A DNA stretch of 64,000 nucleotides from Paenibacillus alkaliterrae (GTDB taxonomy: Bacteria; Bacillota; Bacilli; Paenibacillales; Paenibacillaceae). The stretch is taken from positions 1 to 64,000 of the forward strand of contig NZ_JAKGAP010000014.1 of assembly GCF_021532375.1 (NCBI RefSeq), in the 5' to 3' direction. The notes beneath the pieces were generated by a model that saw nothing but the letters and a program-made list of their open reading frames with translations, searched no databases and was not told the DNA's origin. Shown one piece after another: positions 50,801 through 60,754 of the stretch (position 1 is the first letter of the stretch; each line of letters starts with the position of its first letter). The position numbers and the translations under genes were made by a program.

Positions 50801-53800
50801 TCAAATACGAATACGATGCAGCAGTACAGTGAAGTCCGCTCGGCTTGCCGGCTGCTTCGGCATATACAGGTTGGATTGTACGCCTTCGATTTTACCGCTT
50901 AGCTTCATCGCAAACAGCATTGGTGCAGACCAGTCCCCTCGAGATACGTCATCAAACGGGTCCACAGCCGGCATTCTGGGTTGTACGCCATCGGCATAGC
51001 CGATGATGAATGCCATCTCCGTGCGCGTAATCGGCTGATCCGGCTTGAAGGTGCCGTCCGGGAACCCTTTGATCCAGCCTTGCCGGACAGCCTTCTTGAC
51101 CGCATCAGAAGCCCAATGGGTCGACGGCACATCCTTGAAGCTCTTCGTTTGGCCCTTTTCAGAAATTGGCTTGAATGCTTTTACGACCATAGCAACCGCT
51201 TCTGCTCGTGTAATGGCACGCTTTGGCTCAAAACGATAACTGCCGGCTCCATTAACAATGCCCCTTTTGTTTAAATCTACAATTTCACGCTCTGCCCAAT
51301 GGCTTTTAATATCACGAAAGCCGGCTACCAGTTCCTCAGATTTTATTTTCAGACGATAGTATTGCTTGTCGAAAGGAGCGTCAGCCGTCAGTTTTACGTA
51401 ATACACGTCAGGCTGCAGCAGCTGCTCTTTCGACTGCAGCTTTCCGCTGGAGCCTGTATTCGATTTGGTCAGCTGTTTCATGCGTTTATCATACACCGCT
51501 AAATTCAGATCACGATCCGTTGGAACGCCGTTCACGGCTACGCTGACGATGCTCGGGCTCGTGAGCCGAAACTGAAACCAATCGATGTCGCTGTAGCTTC
51601 CAATGACGCCAAGATACTCTGTTCCCGGATTGACCATGAACGCCTCATACGATTTATCGTTCGGTTCATTTGGGTCATCATATTTTGGCGTGTAATCCAT
51701 CTTAAGCACATAGGTGCCGGCTGTCGGACTAGCATCCGAGGAGATTGCATTATGAACACGAATATAATATTTCCCCGGAGTCACAGTTATGACTGGAGAT
51801 TGCTCAGTCTCCCCTTCTCCTTCGTCATCATACACCAGAAGCTGCTGACCTGCTTTTTGCAGGGCAAGACCAGGATCGATGCGGGCCGTATCCGTGCTCA
51901 AAGACAGACTAAGCTTCCCGCTTTGCTTAAACGTAACGGCGAACCAATCCCGATCGGCCGTTTGGTGAAAGTTCCCGGTAATCGACTGTGAACGGGGCTG
52001 GAGCGTAAACGCTTCGTAGGACTTATCGTTTTTTTCGTATTCATCCGCATTCATGGTAAAAGTCGACGTAAGCTTGTAAGGAAGTTGTTCGTCGCCGCTC
52101 TGGTTGATGAGCTCCAGTCTAATGAGATGCAGGCCCTTATTGACGCTAAAATCGATAGACCTGCTGGCGAGCTTCGTGTCGATTGAGCTTTTTCGAGTGC
52201 CGTTCGTATAAAGCGTCGTCCTCACTGGGGGAACGACCTTTCCGCTTGCTATAAGTCCCTCATAGTGAATCGTAAGCGTTCCATCATACGGCACATCAAT
52301 TCGGTACCAATCCTGATCCGATGTGCCATCCAGCATGGCTGACAGCTGAGTATTCAGAGGGAAGCGCACCGCTGTCTTCATGCTGTTGTTCGGCTCGAAG
52401 CCATCCGCCTTCAGGCTGGTGTTCACAGCTTGATCAATCTGGAGCACCCCATAGCCAGAGTCGCTGTCGGCTCCGGCTGTGCCGATATCCTTGGCCGTTT
52501 GACGCAGCAGCTCACGGATTTGAAAGGGCTTCAACGCAGGGTACCGCGCCCATACCAATGCCGCAGCCGCGGCTGCCTGAGGAGCAGCCATGGAGGTTCC
52601 TTCTTCTTTCTTATATAAACCGCCGATCGCCGTTGTAAACACATGCCAAGGGGCAATGAGATCAAGCTCGCTGCCCGGGTTCGAGCGCGGATCAACCGTA
52701 TTATTAGGCTTGACGCCTCCGACGGCAAGAACGGTCGGATAAGCAGCCGGATATTTCACCGCCGCCTTCGCTCCTAAGGTCAGGCCATCATTACCAGCCG
52801 CAGCTACGAGCAGCACTCCCTTGTTTTCTGCATACTTGACGATATCCAGCATATAGGGCGAATAACGATGCAGGCCAACGGACAGCACGACAATGTTTGC
52901 ACCGCTGCGAACCGCGTATAATATCGCTTCGCCAAGTTCCTGCTCCGTCCCGTCCCCTCGATGATCAAGCGCTTTGATCGGCATGATTTTCGCATTCCAT
53001 ACGATACCCGATACGCCTAACCCGTTGTTGCCGACCGCACCTATAACCCCCGCAACGCTCGTTCCATGTCCGTTGTCATCATCGGGCGGTTCATTCGGAT
53101 TAACCAGATTGATACCGGGAACGAGATTGGCCTTTAGATCCGGATGATCGAGGTCGACGCCCGTATCTACGATCGCGATCGTAAGCTTCGTTTGATCACG
53201 GACGGTCTCCCATGCTTTGGGCGCGCCGATCTGGCTGAGGTACGTCTGCTTCGGCAGCTCAGGATCATTGGCTTTCGCCGGCGCGGCTGCCGCTGCGACA
53301 GCCGCTTCCTGCCGAAGAGGCGAAGCTTCGGCTGAGAATGGGGCTTGCTGCGGCGTACCGTTCGCGGCAGCGCCCTGCTTTGCGCCTGCCGGAGCGGTCT
53401 CGTCCGCGCCGGCAGGCATAGCCAAGATGTGCACCCCGTAATTCGGGTGCACATATTCCACGCCCGGCATGCTTCGCAGCCGGCGCAGCCACTCTTGCAC
53501 GTCCGCGCCAGCAGCGGCCGGACGCACGAGCAGCACCGCCGCCTCATCCTGGCGGCGGAGCACTTCCGTCCCGCGCAGCTCGCTTGCCAGCGCGGGGTCA
53601 CGCCACTTGAGCAGCCAGCTCTGCGGCTGCTCCACCCCTTCGCCAGCGGCGGCCGCAGCCGCGGGCGCCGAAGGCGATGCTGCCGGCGCGAGCCCGGCGG
53701 GATTAACGCCCGCCAGGGCGACGCACCCCAGCAGCAGCACGAGCAGCGCGCGGTGATGCTGCTGACGGCCGGCAAGCGCGCGGATCGGCGCGCTAGCTTG

Positions 53801-53962
53801 CTCGAGCAGGCGCTTCGCTTTATCGAGCAGCGCGGCAGTTATACGCTTGCTCGTTTTCGCCGGCGATGTCTGCCGGCGATCCCCCTGCGTCTGCTGATTC
53901 ATTTTTACTCGCATTCGATTTATCATCGCATTTCGATTTATCATCGCATTTCGATTTATCAT
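50801..53962 (-). CDS. Subtilisin-like (S8) protease with PPC and SLH domains
   Basis: 1,053-residue surface protease. A membrane segment at about 71-88 (RALLVLLLGCVALAG) serves as signal. The region 110-180 resembles an I9 propeptide (WLLKWRDPALASEL; VEYVHPNYGVHI). The catalytic domain has D266 (IVDTGVD), H299 (NGHGTSV), N391 (AAAGNDG) and S457 (GTSMAAP). Three PPC-like domains start with FEPNNSM, YEKNDKSYEA and NEPNDKSYEA. Three SLH domains end the protein (ITRAEAVAMVV; ITRTEMAFIIG; ASRADFTVLL). The first codons are three 18-bp repeats, each with an ATG. The start at 53962 follows AAAGG by 9 bases. Wall anchoring uses the csaB-modified polymer. Confidence 0.93.
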   Translation of the reverse strand: MINRNAMINRNAMINRMRVKMNQQTQGDRRQTSPAKTSKRITAALLDKAKRLLEQASAPIRALAGRQQHHRALLVLLLGCVALAGVNPAGLAPAASPSAPAAAAAAGEGVEQPQSWLLKWRDPALASELRGTEVLRRQDEAAVLLVRPAAAGADVQEWLRRLRSMPGVEYVHPNYGVHILAMPAGADETAPAGAKQGAAANGTPQQAPFSAEASPLRQEAAVAAAAAPAKANDPELPKQTYLSQIGAPKAWETVRDQTKLTIAIVDTGVDLDHPDLKANLVPGINLVNPNEPPDDDNGHGTSVAGVIGAVGNNGLGVSGIVWNAKIMPIKALDHRGDGTEQELGEAILYAVRSGANIVVLSVGLHRYSPYMLDIVKYAENKGVLLVAAAGNDGLTLGAKAAVKYPAAYPTVLAVGGVKPNNTVDPRSNPGSELDLIAPWHVFTTAIGGLYKKEEGTSMAAPQAAAAAALVWARYPALKPFQIRELLRQTAKDIGTAGADSDSGYGVLQIDQAVNTSLKADGFEPNNSMKTAVRFPLNTQLSAMLDGTSDQDWYRIDVPYDGTLTIHYEGLIASGKVVPPVRTTLYTNGTRKSSIDTKLASRSIDFSVNKGLHLIRLELINQSGDEQLPYKLTSTFTMNADEYEKNDKSYEAFTLQPRSQSITGNFHQTADRDWFAVTFKQSGKLSLSLSTDTARIDPGLALQKAGQQLLVYDDEGEGETEQSPVITVTPGKYYIRVHNAISSDASPTAGTYVLKMDYTPKYDDPNEPNDKSYEAFMVNPGTEYLGVIGSYSDIDWFQFRLTSPSIVSVAVNGVPTDRDLNLAVYDKRMKQLTKSNTGSSGKLQSKEQLLQPDVYYVKLTADAPFDKQYYRLKIKSEELVAGFRDIKSHWAEREIVDLNKRGIVNGAGSYRFEPKRAITRAEAVAMVVKAFKPISEKGQTKSFKDVPSTHWASDAVKKAVRQGWIKGFPDGTFKPDQPITRTEMAFIIGYADGVQPRMPAVDPFDDVSRGDWSAPMLFAMKLSGKIEGVQSNLYMPKQPASRADFTVLLHRIRI
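53909..53962 (-). repeat. Three 18-bp direct repeats covering the start of the S8 protease gene
   Basis: The unit encodes M-I-N-R-N-A and repeats in frame; the third copy diverges after four codons. Each copy offers a start codon, so copy number would change the N-terminus without breaking the frame. Confidence 0.85.
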
Positions 53963-54404
53963 CGCATTCTGCCTTTATATATCATATTGGTTATACTTTC
54001 ATTACCCATGCCCATGCGTATACTCCGAAATAAATCTTCTCTTGGTCCCTAGTCCCCTTTGATTCGCTATCCCCTAAGCTCAGATGGAGTAAAGTGTCGT
54101 CGCCTGAGCTAAAGGGATAGTGAAGCAAAGAACAACAAAACTAGCAGCAGACCATAAAATATCATCTAGTAATGTTCGATCCGCAGCTAGCAATTCCCTT
54201 GTTTTACAAGCATAAAAGGACGAAAGACCTATCTCCCCCTGCACTTTTACCCAAAAAAACCGATTACGAAACAACGAATTCCCTAATCGCGCAAAAAAGT
54301 GCCGTAAACTCTCACCTCCGAAAAAAAGAGCTTCGGGAGCAAGAGTAACAGCACTCTCTTTTAAAAAACGGCTCTGATCTATATGACTATAATTCAGCTT
54401 TACT
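53963..54404. other. 441-base intergenic region between nuoN and the protease, with a paired repeat
   Basis: It holds the palindromic dispersed repeat at 54058-54130 and a T-rich stretch after nuoN with a weak terminator-like hairpin near 54321-54364. No gene is supported. Confidence 0.55.
54058..54130. repeat. Dispersed inverted-repeat element, compact two-ended copy
   Basis: The left end (54058-54083, with CTATCCCC then AGCTCAG) and the right end (54104-54130, with CTGAGCT then GGGATAG) are nearly perfect complements around a 20-base loop. The transcript would form one long hairpin, as REP elements do. Confidence 0.75.
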
Positions 54405-55955
54405 CTACCCGAACAGCAAATCGTAACGTATCGAGAAGACCGCATCGATCCCGCTCATGAGCGGGCCAGGGAATAGACCGAGAGCAATGGTTACAATAGC
54501 GCATAACCAGATGACGACCCCGGCAGCGCCGGATACCCGAAGCTCGCGATCATCGCTTCCGCTTCGCATAAACATTTGACGCACAAGGCCAAAGTAGAAG
54601 TAATAAGAGATGACGCTGCTCACGACTATGATTGCGACCAGCCAATAAGCCTTCGCGTTCGCTGCTCCCAGCAATATAAACAGCTTTCCGAAAAATCCGC
54701 CGGAAACCGGCAAGCCCGCCAGTGATAAGACGAACACGACCATCGCAGCGGCCGTCCATGGCGCCCGGTAATACATGCCGGAGAAAGCCTTCAGCTCTTC
54801 ATGCCCCGCTGCTCGGCTAACAACCGTAAGCACCGCGAACGCCCCAACCGTCATGAATAAGTAAGCGACCAAATAATAAACAAATTCCGAAAAGTTGCTG
54901 CTATGGACGACCGTTATGGAAATCCCGATCGGTACGAGCATATAACCCGCGTTCGCCACGCCCGACAAGGCAAGCAAGCGCTTAGCGTTCTTCTGTCTTA
55001 ACGCCGTTGCCGTACCTGCTAGCATAGCTGCGGCAGCCAGCACCAGCAAGGCAAAGAAGATATCGTCCGAAACGGTTGCGTCTCCGCCATTTGCGGCGAT
55101 AAGCAAAGTATTGAAAGTGACTCTGAACAAGACCGCAAGCGCAGCTCCCTTGGCGATGACCGCGAGGAATGCGGACACTGGCGAAGGGGCTCCCTGATAC
55201 ACATCCGGCGCCCATGCGTGAAAAGGTGCCGCGGCGATTTTAATACCGAAACCTGCCAGCATGAAGAAGTATCCGACATACACCAGCGCTTTGAAATTTA
55301 CGATAGCTCCCGGGAGCGCCGCGGCAATAACGGCAAGGTCCACCGAGCCCGTCACGCCGTAGATATATGACATTCCGAACAGCACAAATGCCGAGGATAT
55401 GCCGCCTGTCACCAAATATTTAAATGCCGCTTCGGCGGATAAGGATGATTTGCGCCTCATGCCAACGAGCACATAGCTGGTCAGGCTGAGCAGCTCGAGC
55501 CCGATGTACAATGTAATCAAATTGCCGGAGGAGGACAGGATCATCGCCCCAATAACGGCAGGCAGCAGCAAGTAAAAAAACTCGCCCTTATCCGTTATAG
55601 CCTCATCCTCACGCACCGAGCCAAGTCCGAGCAGCACGATCAGCGCCGTACCCGTTAAAAATACGATTTTCAGCAGGCTGCCAAAATCATCGATTCGATA
55701 GCTGTTACTGAGCAGATGAATCGCTTCCGCCTCAGCCCCGGCCTGATTCATATCCGCTATACGCCATATGACCAGCCCTAACGATACGAGCAGACCTGCG
55801 AACGTCAACCAACCGATCGATAGTCTGCTGACACGCTTGGGCAAAAACAAATCCAGCACGATCAGCAGCAGAAAAATAACGGCAAGTGACAGCTCCGGGG
55901 CCAGGTAAAGCATATCCGTCCATGTCATGGGTATAAACGAAACGCCTTCGTACAT
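54405..55955 (-). CDS. nuoN: NADH-quinone oxidoreductase subunit N
   Basis: Antiporter-like proton-pumping subunit of complex I, 516 residues, about 14 membrane helices. Family phrases are LLYIGLELLSLTSYVL-like (ITLYIGLELLSL), GFGIKIAAAPFHAWAPDVY with the pump lysine, and LLALSGVANAGYMLV. The ATG at 55955 follows GGGGGG by 7 bases and starts 3 bases after nuoM. Last gene of the operon. No clear terminator follows; a weak candidate lies about 40 to 85 bases downstream. Confidence 0.95.
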   Translation of the reverse strand: MYEGVSFIPMTWTDMLYLAPELSLAVIFLLLIVLDLFLPKRVSRLSIGWLTFAGLLVSLGLVIWRIADMNQAGAEAEAIHLLSNSYRIDDFGSLLKIVFLTGTALIVLLGLGSVREDEAITDKGEFFYLLLPAVIGAMILSSSGNLITLYIGLELLSLTSYVLVGMRRKSSLSAEAAFKYLVTGGISSAFVLFGMSYIYGVTGSVDLAVIAAALPGAIVNFKALVYVGYFFMLAGFGIKIAAAPFHAWAPDVYQGAPSPVSAFLAVIAKGAALAVLFRVTFNTLLIAANGGDATVSDDIFFALLVLAAAAMLAGTATALRQKNAKRLLALSGVANAGYMLVPIGISITVVHSSNFSEFVYYLVAYLFMTVGAFAVLTVVSRAAGHEELKAFSGMYYRAPWTAAAMVVFVLSLAGLPVSGGFFGKLFILLGAANAKAYWLVAIIVVSSVISYYFYFGLVRQMFMRSGSDDRELRVSGAAGVVIWLCAIVTIALGLFPGPLMSGIDAVFSIRYDLLFG

Positions 55956-55958
55956 GGT

Positions 55959-57590
55959 CTATCCCCCCGCCCTTGTTGCAAATAATGGTTCGAATAGGGT
56001 GCCGACACTATTTTGCACCGTATCCGTCAGCAACGACGGGTAACAGCCGAGCAGCAGGATGAATGCCAGCAGCACGATCATCGGAATTGCTTCGATGAGT
56101 CTCGCATCCTTCAGCGCACCGTACTTCTCCGGCTGTGTGCCGAATGTAATCTTCAGTACCGCACGCAGCACATAGACCGCCGTCAAAATAATGCCGAGCA
56201 CGCCCGCCGCCGTCAGCCAGCGCATGGATTCAAATAAACCGAGAAACGCGAGAAACTCCCCGATGAAGCCGGACAAGCCCGGCAGGCCTAACGAAGCTAG
56301 GCCCGCGGTCAGCAGCACGCCGCTTATGAACGGCATCGATCGAGCCAAGCCTCCGAGCTCGGACAACTCCGTAGTTCCCGTCCGCTCGTGTATGCTGCCC
56401 ACGATTAAAAATAGGAGCGCGGAAATTAAACCATGCGATACGAGCTGGAACAGCGCGCCCTGCATGCCAAGCTCGTTAAAAGCAGCCAGACCGAGCAGCA
56501 CGATGCCCATATGACTTATTGAGGAGTACGCGAGCACCAGCTTAAACTCTTGCTGCCTGAAGGCAAGCAGCGCCCCGTACAAAATATTGATGACGCCGAG
56601 CGCCGCCAGCACGACTGCCCATTCGCGCGCCTGCTCCGGAAAGAGCAGGACGCCAAACCGCAGCAAGCCGTAAGCGCCCATCTTGAGCAGCACGCCGGAA
56701 TGGATCATCACGACTGCCGGCGGCGCTTCCGTATGCACCTTCAGCATCCAAGTGTGGAAGGGAAATATCGGCAGTTTAATTCCGAACGCAACGAGCAGCA
56801 TAATAAAGAGCACCCATTGCATCGTTTCCGTCATTTGAAACGGGTTAATCCCCCCTAGCTGCTCGGGTGACATATTCACCCATGCGGCAGGATCGGTCAT
56901 ATTGCGTAAAATATCCGCATAGCTCCCGCTGTAAATAAAGCTGGCCTGCTCCCCGGCCTGCTCGATTCGGAAGCCTGCCGTATTGACCAGCAGGACGAAG
57001 GCAAGCAGCATGATCGCCGAGCCTATCCCGTTATACAGCAAAAACTGATTGGCCGCGCGCTCGCGATGGAAGTAGCCCCAAATGCCAATCAGGAAATACA
57101 TCGCAACCAGCGTCACTTCGAAGAAGACAAAGAACAGGAACACGTCCTGGGCAAGAAATACACCAAGCATGCCCGCTTCTAATAACAAAAACCAAACAAA
57201 AAACGACTTCCAGCGTTTCTTGATATGGAACGCGGCGAGCGCCGCCATCGCTGTCACAAGCGCCGTCAGCAGTACGAGCGGCAGCGAAATTCCGTCTATT
57301 CCAAGCGAGTATTGGAACTTGAATACAAATTCGGCAACGCCGTTTTGGAACTCCTTGTTAAGCGGCACTTCCACCCAGCTAAGCTGCTCCTCGTAGCCGG
57401 CTCCTCCCTGCTGCTTGTCATAGCCGGCGTAAAGCCATAAGGATAGGGCCAGCGGTACGAGCGTCGTTAGGATGGCAGCCGTCTTCATCCAGCTGCTCCG
57501 TTCCTTCGGGAGCAAGAGGATGACGAGAAGGCCGACCAGCGGCGATAACAAAATAAACGACAAAATCGGGAGGCCATTCAGGATGCTCAT
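55959..57590 (-). CDS. nuoM: NADH-quinone oxidoreductase subunit M
   Basis: Antiporter-like membrane subunit, 543 residues. Typical stretches are FFVFFEVTLVAMYFLIGIWGY (conserved Glu), FGIKLPIFPFHTWMLKVHTEAP (pump lysine) and VLAYSSISHMGIVLLGLAAF. It overlaps nuoL by 4 bases (ATGA), and GGAGG lies 8 bases before the ATG. It moves protons together with NuoL and NuoN. Confidence 0.96.
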   Translation of the reverse strand: MSILNGLPILSFILLSPLVGLLVILLLPKERSSWMKTAAILTTLVPLALSLWLYAGYDKQQGGAGYEEQLSWVEVPLNKEFQNGVAEFVFKFQYSLGIDGISLPLVLLTALVTAMAALAAFHIKKRWKSFFVWFLLLEAGMLGVFLAQDVFLFFVFFEVTLVAMYFLIGIWGYFHRERAANQFLLYNGIGSAIMLLAFVLLVNTAGFRIEQAGEQASFIYSGSYADILRNMTDPAAWVNMSPEQLGGINPFQMTETMQWVLFIMLLVAFGIKLPIFPFHTWMLKVHTEAPPAVVMIHSGVLLKMGAYGLLRFGVLLFPEQAREWAVVLAALGVINILYGALLAFRQQEFKLVLAYSSISHMGIVLLGLAAFNELGMQGALFQLVSHGLISALLFLIVGSIHERTGTTELSELGGLARSMPFISGVLLTAGLASLGLPGLSGFIGEFLAFLGLFESMRWLTAAGVLGIILTAVYVLRAVLKITFGTQPEKYGALKDARLIEAIPMIVLLAFILLLGCYPSLLTDTVQNSVGTLFEPLFATRAGG

Positions 57591-59458
57591 GGCAGGAACC
57601 TCCTTCCGACAAGGGCGATTACAATAATGACAAAGCCGATAACGGCTGCTAAACTATACGTTTGCACCTGACCGTTCTGCAGTCTGGCCGCCAGCCTTCC
57701 GGCAGACACCGTCGCAATCCCCGTTAACCTAACGAGACCGCCAATGACGTACTCGTCTATAACGATTAATATAGCGCCCAGCAGCTTAAGCGGCTTCACG
57801 ACGAACACAGCATACAGCTCATCAACATAATAGCTTCGCTCCAGCAGCTTCACCAGCCATGGGACCCGATCAGCAAGCGCCGTTCGGCTAACGCTCCCTT
57901 TTCCATAAACAAGCCAGCCGACATAGATGCCGAGCAGGCCGACCGCAATCGAAGCGACGATGGCGACGCCGCTGCCGTGAGCGGCTTCGGCTTCTCCGCT
58001 CAGCCAGGAGCCGAACCAACCGTTCCACGGCGTCTCGACGAAGCCCGCCGCAACGGCCGGCACCGCAAGCACAACCAGCGGCAGCGTCATCGTCACCGGC
58101 GACTCTTGCGCGCCGGAAGAGGCTGCGCCGGGCTTGCCCGTAAAGACGAGGAAGAACAGCCTCGACATATACAGCGCCGTGCAGAAGGCCGCCGCCAAGC
58201 CTACGAAAAACAACAGCGGATTCGTCTCAAACGCGGCCGTCAGAATCATATCCTTCGACCAGAAGCCGGATAACGGCGGAATGCCCGACAAGGCAAGCGC
58301 GCCAATCGCGAACGTCCAGGCGGTCACCTTCATTTTCGCGCCGAGCCCGCCCATTTCATGAATGTTTTGCGTATGTACCGCATGGATGATGCTGCCTGCC
58401 CCTAGGAACAGCAGCGCTTTGAAGAAAGCATGCGTGAACAGATGGAAAACGCCGCCTGTCAACGAGCCGAGGCCAAGCGCCATCATCATATACCCAAGCT
58501 GGCTGACCGTGGAATAGGCCAGAATGCGTTTAATATCATTTTGCGCAAGCGCGATCGTGGCCGCAAATATAGCCGTAAACCCGCCTATATACGCGACGGT
58601 TTCCATCGCTGCCGCGGAATCTTGAAAAATATCATACGTCCTCGCTATCAGGAACACGCCTGCCGCGACCATCGTGGCCGCGTGAATGAGCGCGCTTATC
58701 GGCGTTGGGCCCTCCATCGCGTCCGGCAGCCAGACGTGCAGCGGAAACTGCCCCGATTTGCCGACTGCGCCTAGAAAAATAAGCAGCGCGATCAAGGTTG
58801 TAATACCGGTCGTAATCGCTCCCGATTGCCCGTCGAACACACTTTGAATCGTCGTGAAATCAAGCGCGTGTCCCGGCATATACCAGAACAGCAGCAGAAT
58901 GCCGAGCAGCAAGCCGGCATCGCCGATGCGTGTGACGATAAACGCTTTTTTTGCGGCTGCCCTCGCCTTCGGCTTCGCGTACCAGAACCCTACGAGCAGG
59001 AACGAGCAAACGCCGACAAGCTCCCAGAATATATACAGTGACAATAAATTGTCGGAGAGCACGAGACCGAGCATCGAGAATGTAAACAAGGATACATAGC
59101 CGTAGAAAACGGTAATGCGTTCATCGTTTTTCATGTAGCCGGCAGAGTACACGTTGACAAGAAAGCTGACCAGCGTTACGACGACCAGCATCATAGCCGT
59201 CAAATTCGTAACCTCAAACCCGATCCGCAGCGTATAATCGCCGATCTTCATCCAGTCGAAGGCATAATTGTAATCGACGGTATTGGCATCAAGCCGATCA
59301 ATGACAATGAACAGCGACAGCACGAAGGCCGCGAGCGAGCCTAGCGTTCCGATCAGGACGCCCGCTCTGCGGAAGCTGCGGCCAAGCGCAGTCAAAACGA
59401 GGAATGCCGCCAGCGGGAACAGCGGGATGAGCCAAGCCGCCTGTGAGTACATTTCCAT
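57587..59458 (-). CDS. nuoL: NADH-quinone oxidoreductase subunit L
   Basis: Distal proton-pumping subunit, 623 residues. Conserved parts are YIFWELVGVCSFLLVGFWY, GKSGQFPLHVWLPDAMEGPTP, ALIHAATMVAAGVFLI and LAYSTVSQLGYMMMALG. The long C-terminal lateral helix runs in the last 120 residues. The ATG at 59458 lies 11 bases after AGGAGG, 8 bases past the nuoK stop. Confidence 0.96.
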   Translation of the reverse strand: MEMYSQAAWLIPLFPLAAFLVLTALGRSFRRAGVLIGTLGSLAAFVLSLFIVIDRLDANTVDYNYAFDWMKIGDYTLRIGFEVTNLTAMMLVVVTLVSFLVNVYSAGYMKNDERITVFYGYVSLFTFSMLGLVLSDNLLSLYIFWELVGVCSFLLVGFWYAKPKARAAAKKAFIVTRIGDAGLLLGILLLFWYMPGHALDFTTIQSVFDGQSGAITTGITTLIALLIFLGAVGKSGQFPLHVWLPDAMEGPTPISALIHAATMVAAGVFLIARTYDIFQDSAAAMETVAYIGGFTAIFAATIALAQNDIKRILAYSTVSQLGYMMMALGLGSLTGGVFHLFTHAFFKALLFLGAGSIIHAVHTQNIHEMGGLGAKMKVTAWTFAIGALALSGIPPLSGFWSKDMILTAAFETNPLLFFVGLAAAFCTALYMSRLFFLVFTGKPGAASSGAQESPVTMTLPLVVLAVPAVAAGFVETPWNGWFGSWLSGEAEAAHGSGVAIVASIAVGLLGIYVGWLVYGKGSVSRTALADRVPWLVKLLERSYYVDELYAVFVVKPLKLLGAILIVIDEYVIGGLVRLTGIATVSAGRLAARLQNGQVQTYSLAAVIGFVIIVIALVGRRFLP

Positions 59459-59466
59459 ATGCCGCG

Positions 59467-59769
59467 CTACCTCCTCATTTTGTCAAATTCGTCGACATTA
59501 ACCGTCCCGCGCAAGCGGAACAACGCAAACAAAATCGCTACCCCGATCGCCGCTTCGGCAGCGGCGACCGTTATCGTGAATAACGAGAAAATTTGTCCGG
59601 TCAGCGACGGGACAACGCCGTATTTCGAGAAAGCGACCAAATTCAAATTGACCGCATTCAGCATCAGCTCAAGCGACAGCAGTACGATAATCGCGTTTCG
59701 CTTCACGAGCGCTCCATATAGCCCGATACAAAATAAAATGGCCGCCACAGTCAAATAGGATGGAAGCAT
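59467..59769 (-). CDS. nuoK: NADH-quinone oxidoreductase subunit K
   Basis: 100 residues, three membrane helices. The conserved glutamate of the half-channel is in [13 protein letters not shown], and [23 protein letters not shown] is the third helix region. Standard length. Three bases separate it from nuoJ. Confidence 0.95.
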   Translation of the reverse strand: MLPSYLTVAAILFCIGLYGALVKRNAIIVLLSLELMLNAVNLNLVAFSKYGVVPSLTGQIFSLFTITVAAAEAAIGVAILFALFRLRGTVNVDEFDKMRR

Positions 59770-59772
59770 CCG

Positions 59773-60288
59773 CTAATCCGCCTCCTTCTTCGCCAGCACG
59801 ATTGCCCCTATGAAGGCTACGGTCAAAAGAACCGAAAGCAGCTCAAACGGAATGACATAGCCCGTATACAGCAGCTCTCCGATTGCCATCGTATTATCCT
59901 CGCCGGCCTGAAAGGGCTGCGGCTCGGGAAACGCAGTCGTACGAATCGCATAAAATAATATGCCGAACAAGCTTAGCGCCGAAACGGCGGCGAGCGTCTC
60001 ATGCAGCGGCTTCGCACGCTCGCGCCCCCCGCCATGATGCTTCGTCATCATAATGCCGAAAATCATCAGAATCGATACCGCTCCCGCATAAATGAGCACC
60101 TGCACGAAGGCAACAAACTCCGCCTCCAGCAGCACGAACATCCCCGCCAGGCCAAGAAACACGGCCGCCATTGAAATGACCATATGGACAACCTTATCCA
60201 AGCTGATCATCAGTACGGCGCCGCTGATCATAATGGCCGAGAAAACGAAGAAGGCAGCGAACTCGCCCGTAAAATCAATATTGAACAA
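59773..60288 (-). CDS. nuoJ: NADH-quinone oxidoreductase subunit J
   Basis: 171 residues, five membrane helices, including the family core LLEAEFVAFVQVLIYAGAVSILMIFGIMMT with the pi-bulge helix. It starts at TTG 60288, next to the nuoI stop, with the GGGGGCGG tract as its ribosome site. It joins the core membrane arm at NuoA/H/K. Confidence 0.93.
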   Translation of the reverse strand: MFNIDFTGEFAAFFVFSAIMISGAVLMISLDKVVHMVISMAAVFLGLAGMFVLLEAEFVAFVQVLIYAGAVSILMIFGIMMTKHHGGGRERAKPLHETLAAVSALSLFGILFYAIRTTAFPEPQPFQAGEDNTMAIGELLYTGYVIPFELLSVLLTVAFIGAIVLAKKEAD

Positions 60289-60738
60289 CTACTTGCCGCC
60301 CCCTTTGACCGGCGCCCCGATGTTGTTATTGTCCTCGCGAACGAGAGTATTGTTGTCCGTCAGCCACTCTGCGTCCTTGAACAAATCATCCCGGCTGAAT
60401 GTCGACAGCTCAAAATGGTTCGTCATGACAATCGCTTCGGTCGGACACACCTCGGTGCACAGGTCGCACAAAATACATATTTCGAAATTAATATCAAATG
60501 TATCGATAACCTTCCCTTTTTTCTCCGGGTCGGGGTTCGGCTTGCCTGTCAGCGTGATGCAATCGGTCGGACAAATGCGCGCGCATTGGTTGCAGACGAT
60601 GCACAAATCCGGAATAAAGTGCTGAATGCCCCTGAACCGGTCCGGCATAACAAACGGCACGTCGGGATAGGAGGTCGTCACTTTAGGTTCTATCATCGAT
60701 TTGAGCGTAACGCCTAGTCCTTTTATCAATCCGTTCAT
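60289..60738 (-). CDS. nuoI: NADH-quinone oxidoreductase subunit I (two 4Fe-4S clusters)
   Basis: 149 residues. Two ferredoxin-type motifs are visible, CIVCNQCARICPTDC and CILCDLCTEVCPTEA, which hold clusters N6a and N6b. The protein passes electrons to NuoB. In a complex without NuoEFG it is the likely docking point for an outside donor. AAAGGGGC lies before the ATG. Confidence 0.95.
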   Translation of the reverse strand: MNGLIKGLGVTLKSMIEPKVTTSYPDVPFVMPDRFRGIQHFIPDLCIVCNQCARICPTDCITLTGKPNPDPEKKGKVIDTFDINFEICILCDLCTEVCPTEAIVMTNHFELSTFSRDDLFKDAEWLTDNNTLVREDNNNIGAPVKGGGK

Positions 60739-60754
60739 GTAGCTCGCCCCTTTG

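Noticed and set aside
54080-54445. Minus-strand open frame of 121 codons after nuoN
   Set aside because: It begins inside nuoN, crosses the dispersed repeat and shows no coding character.
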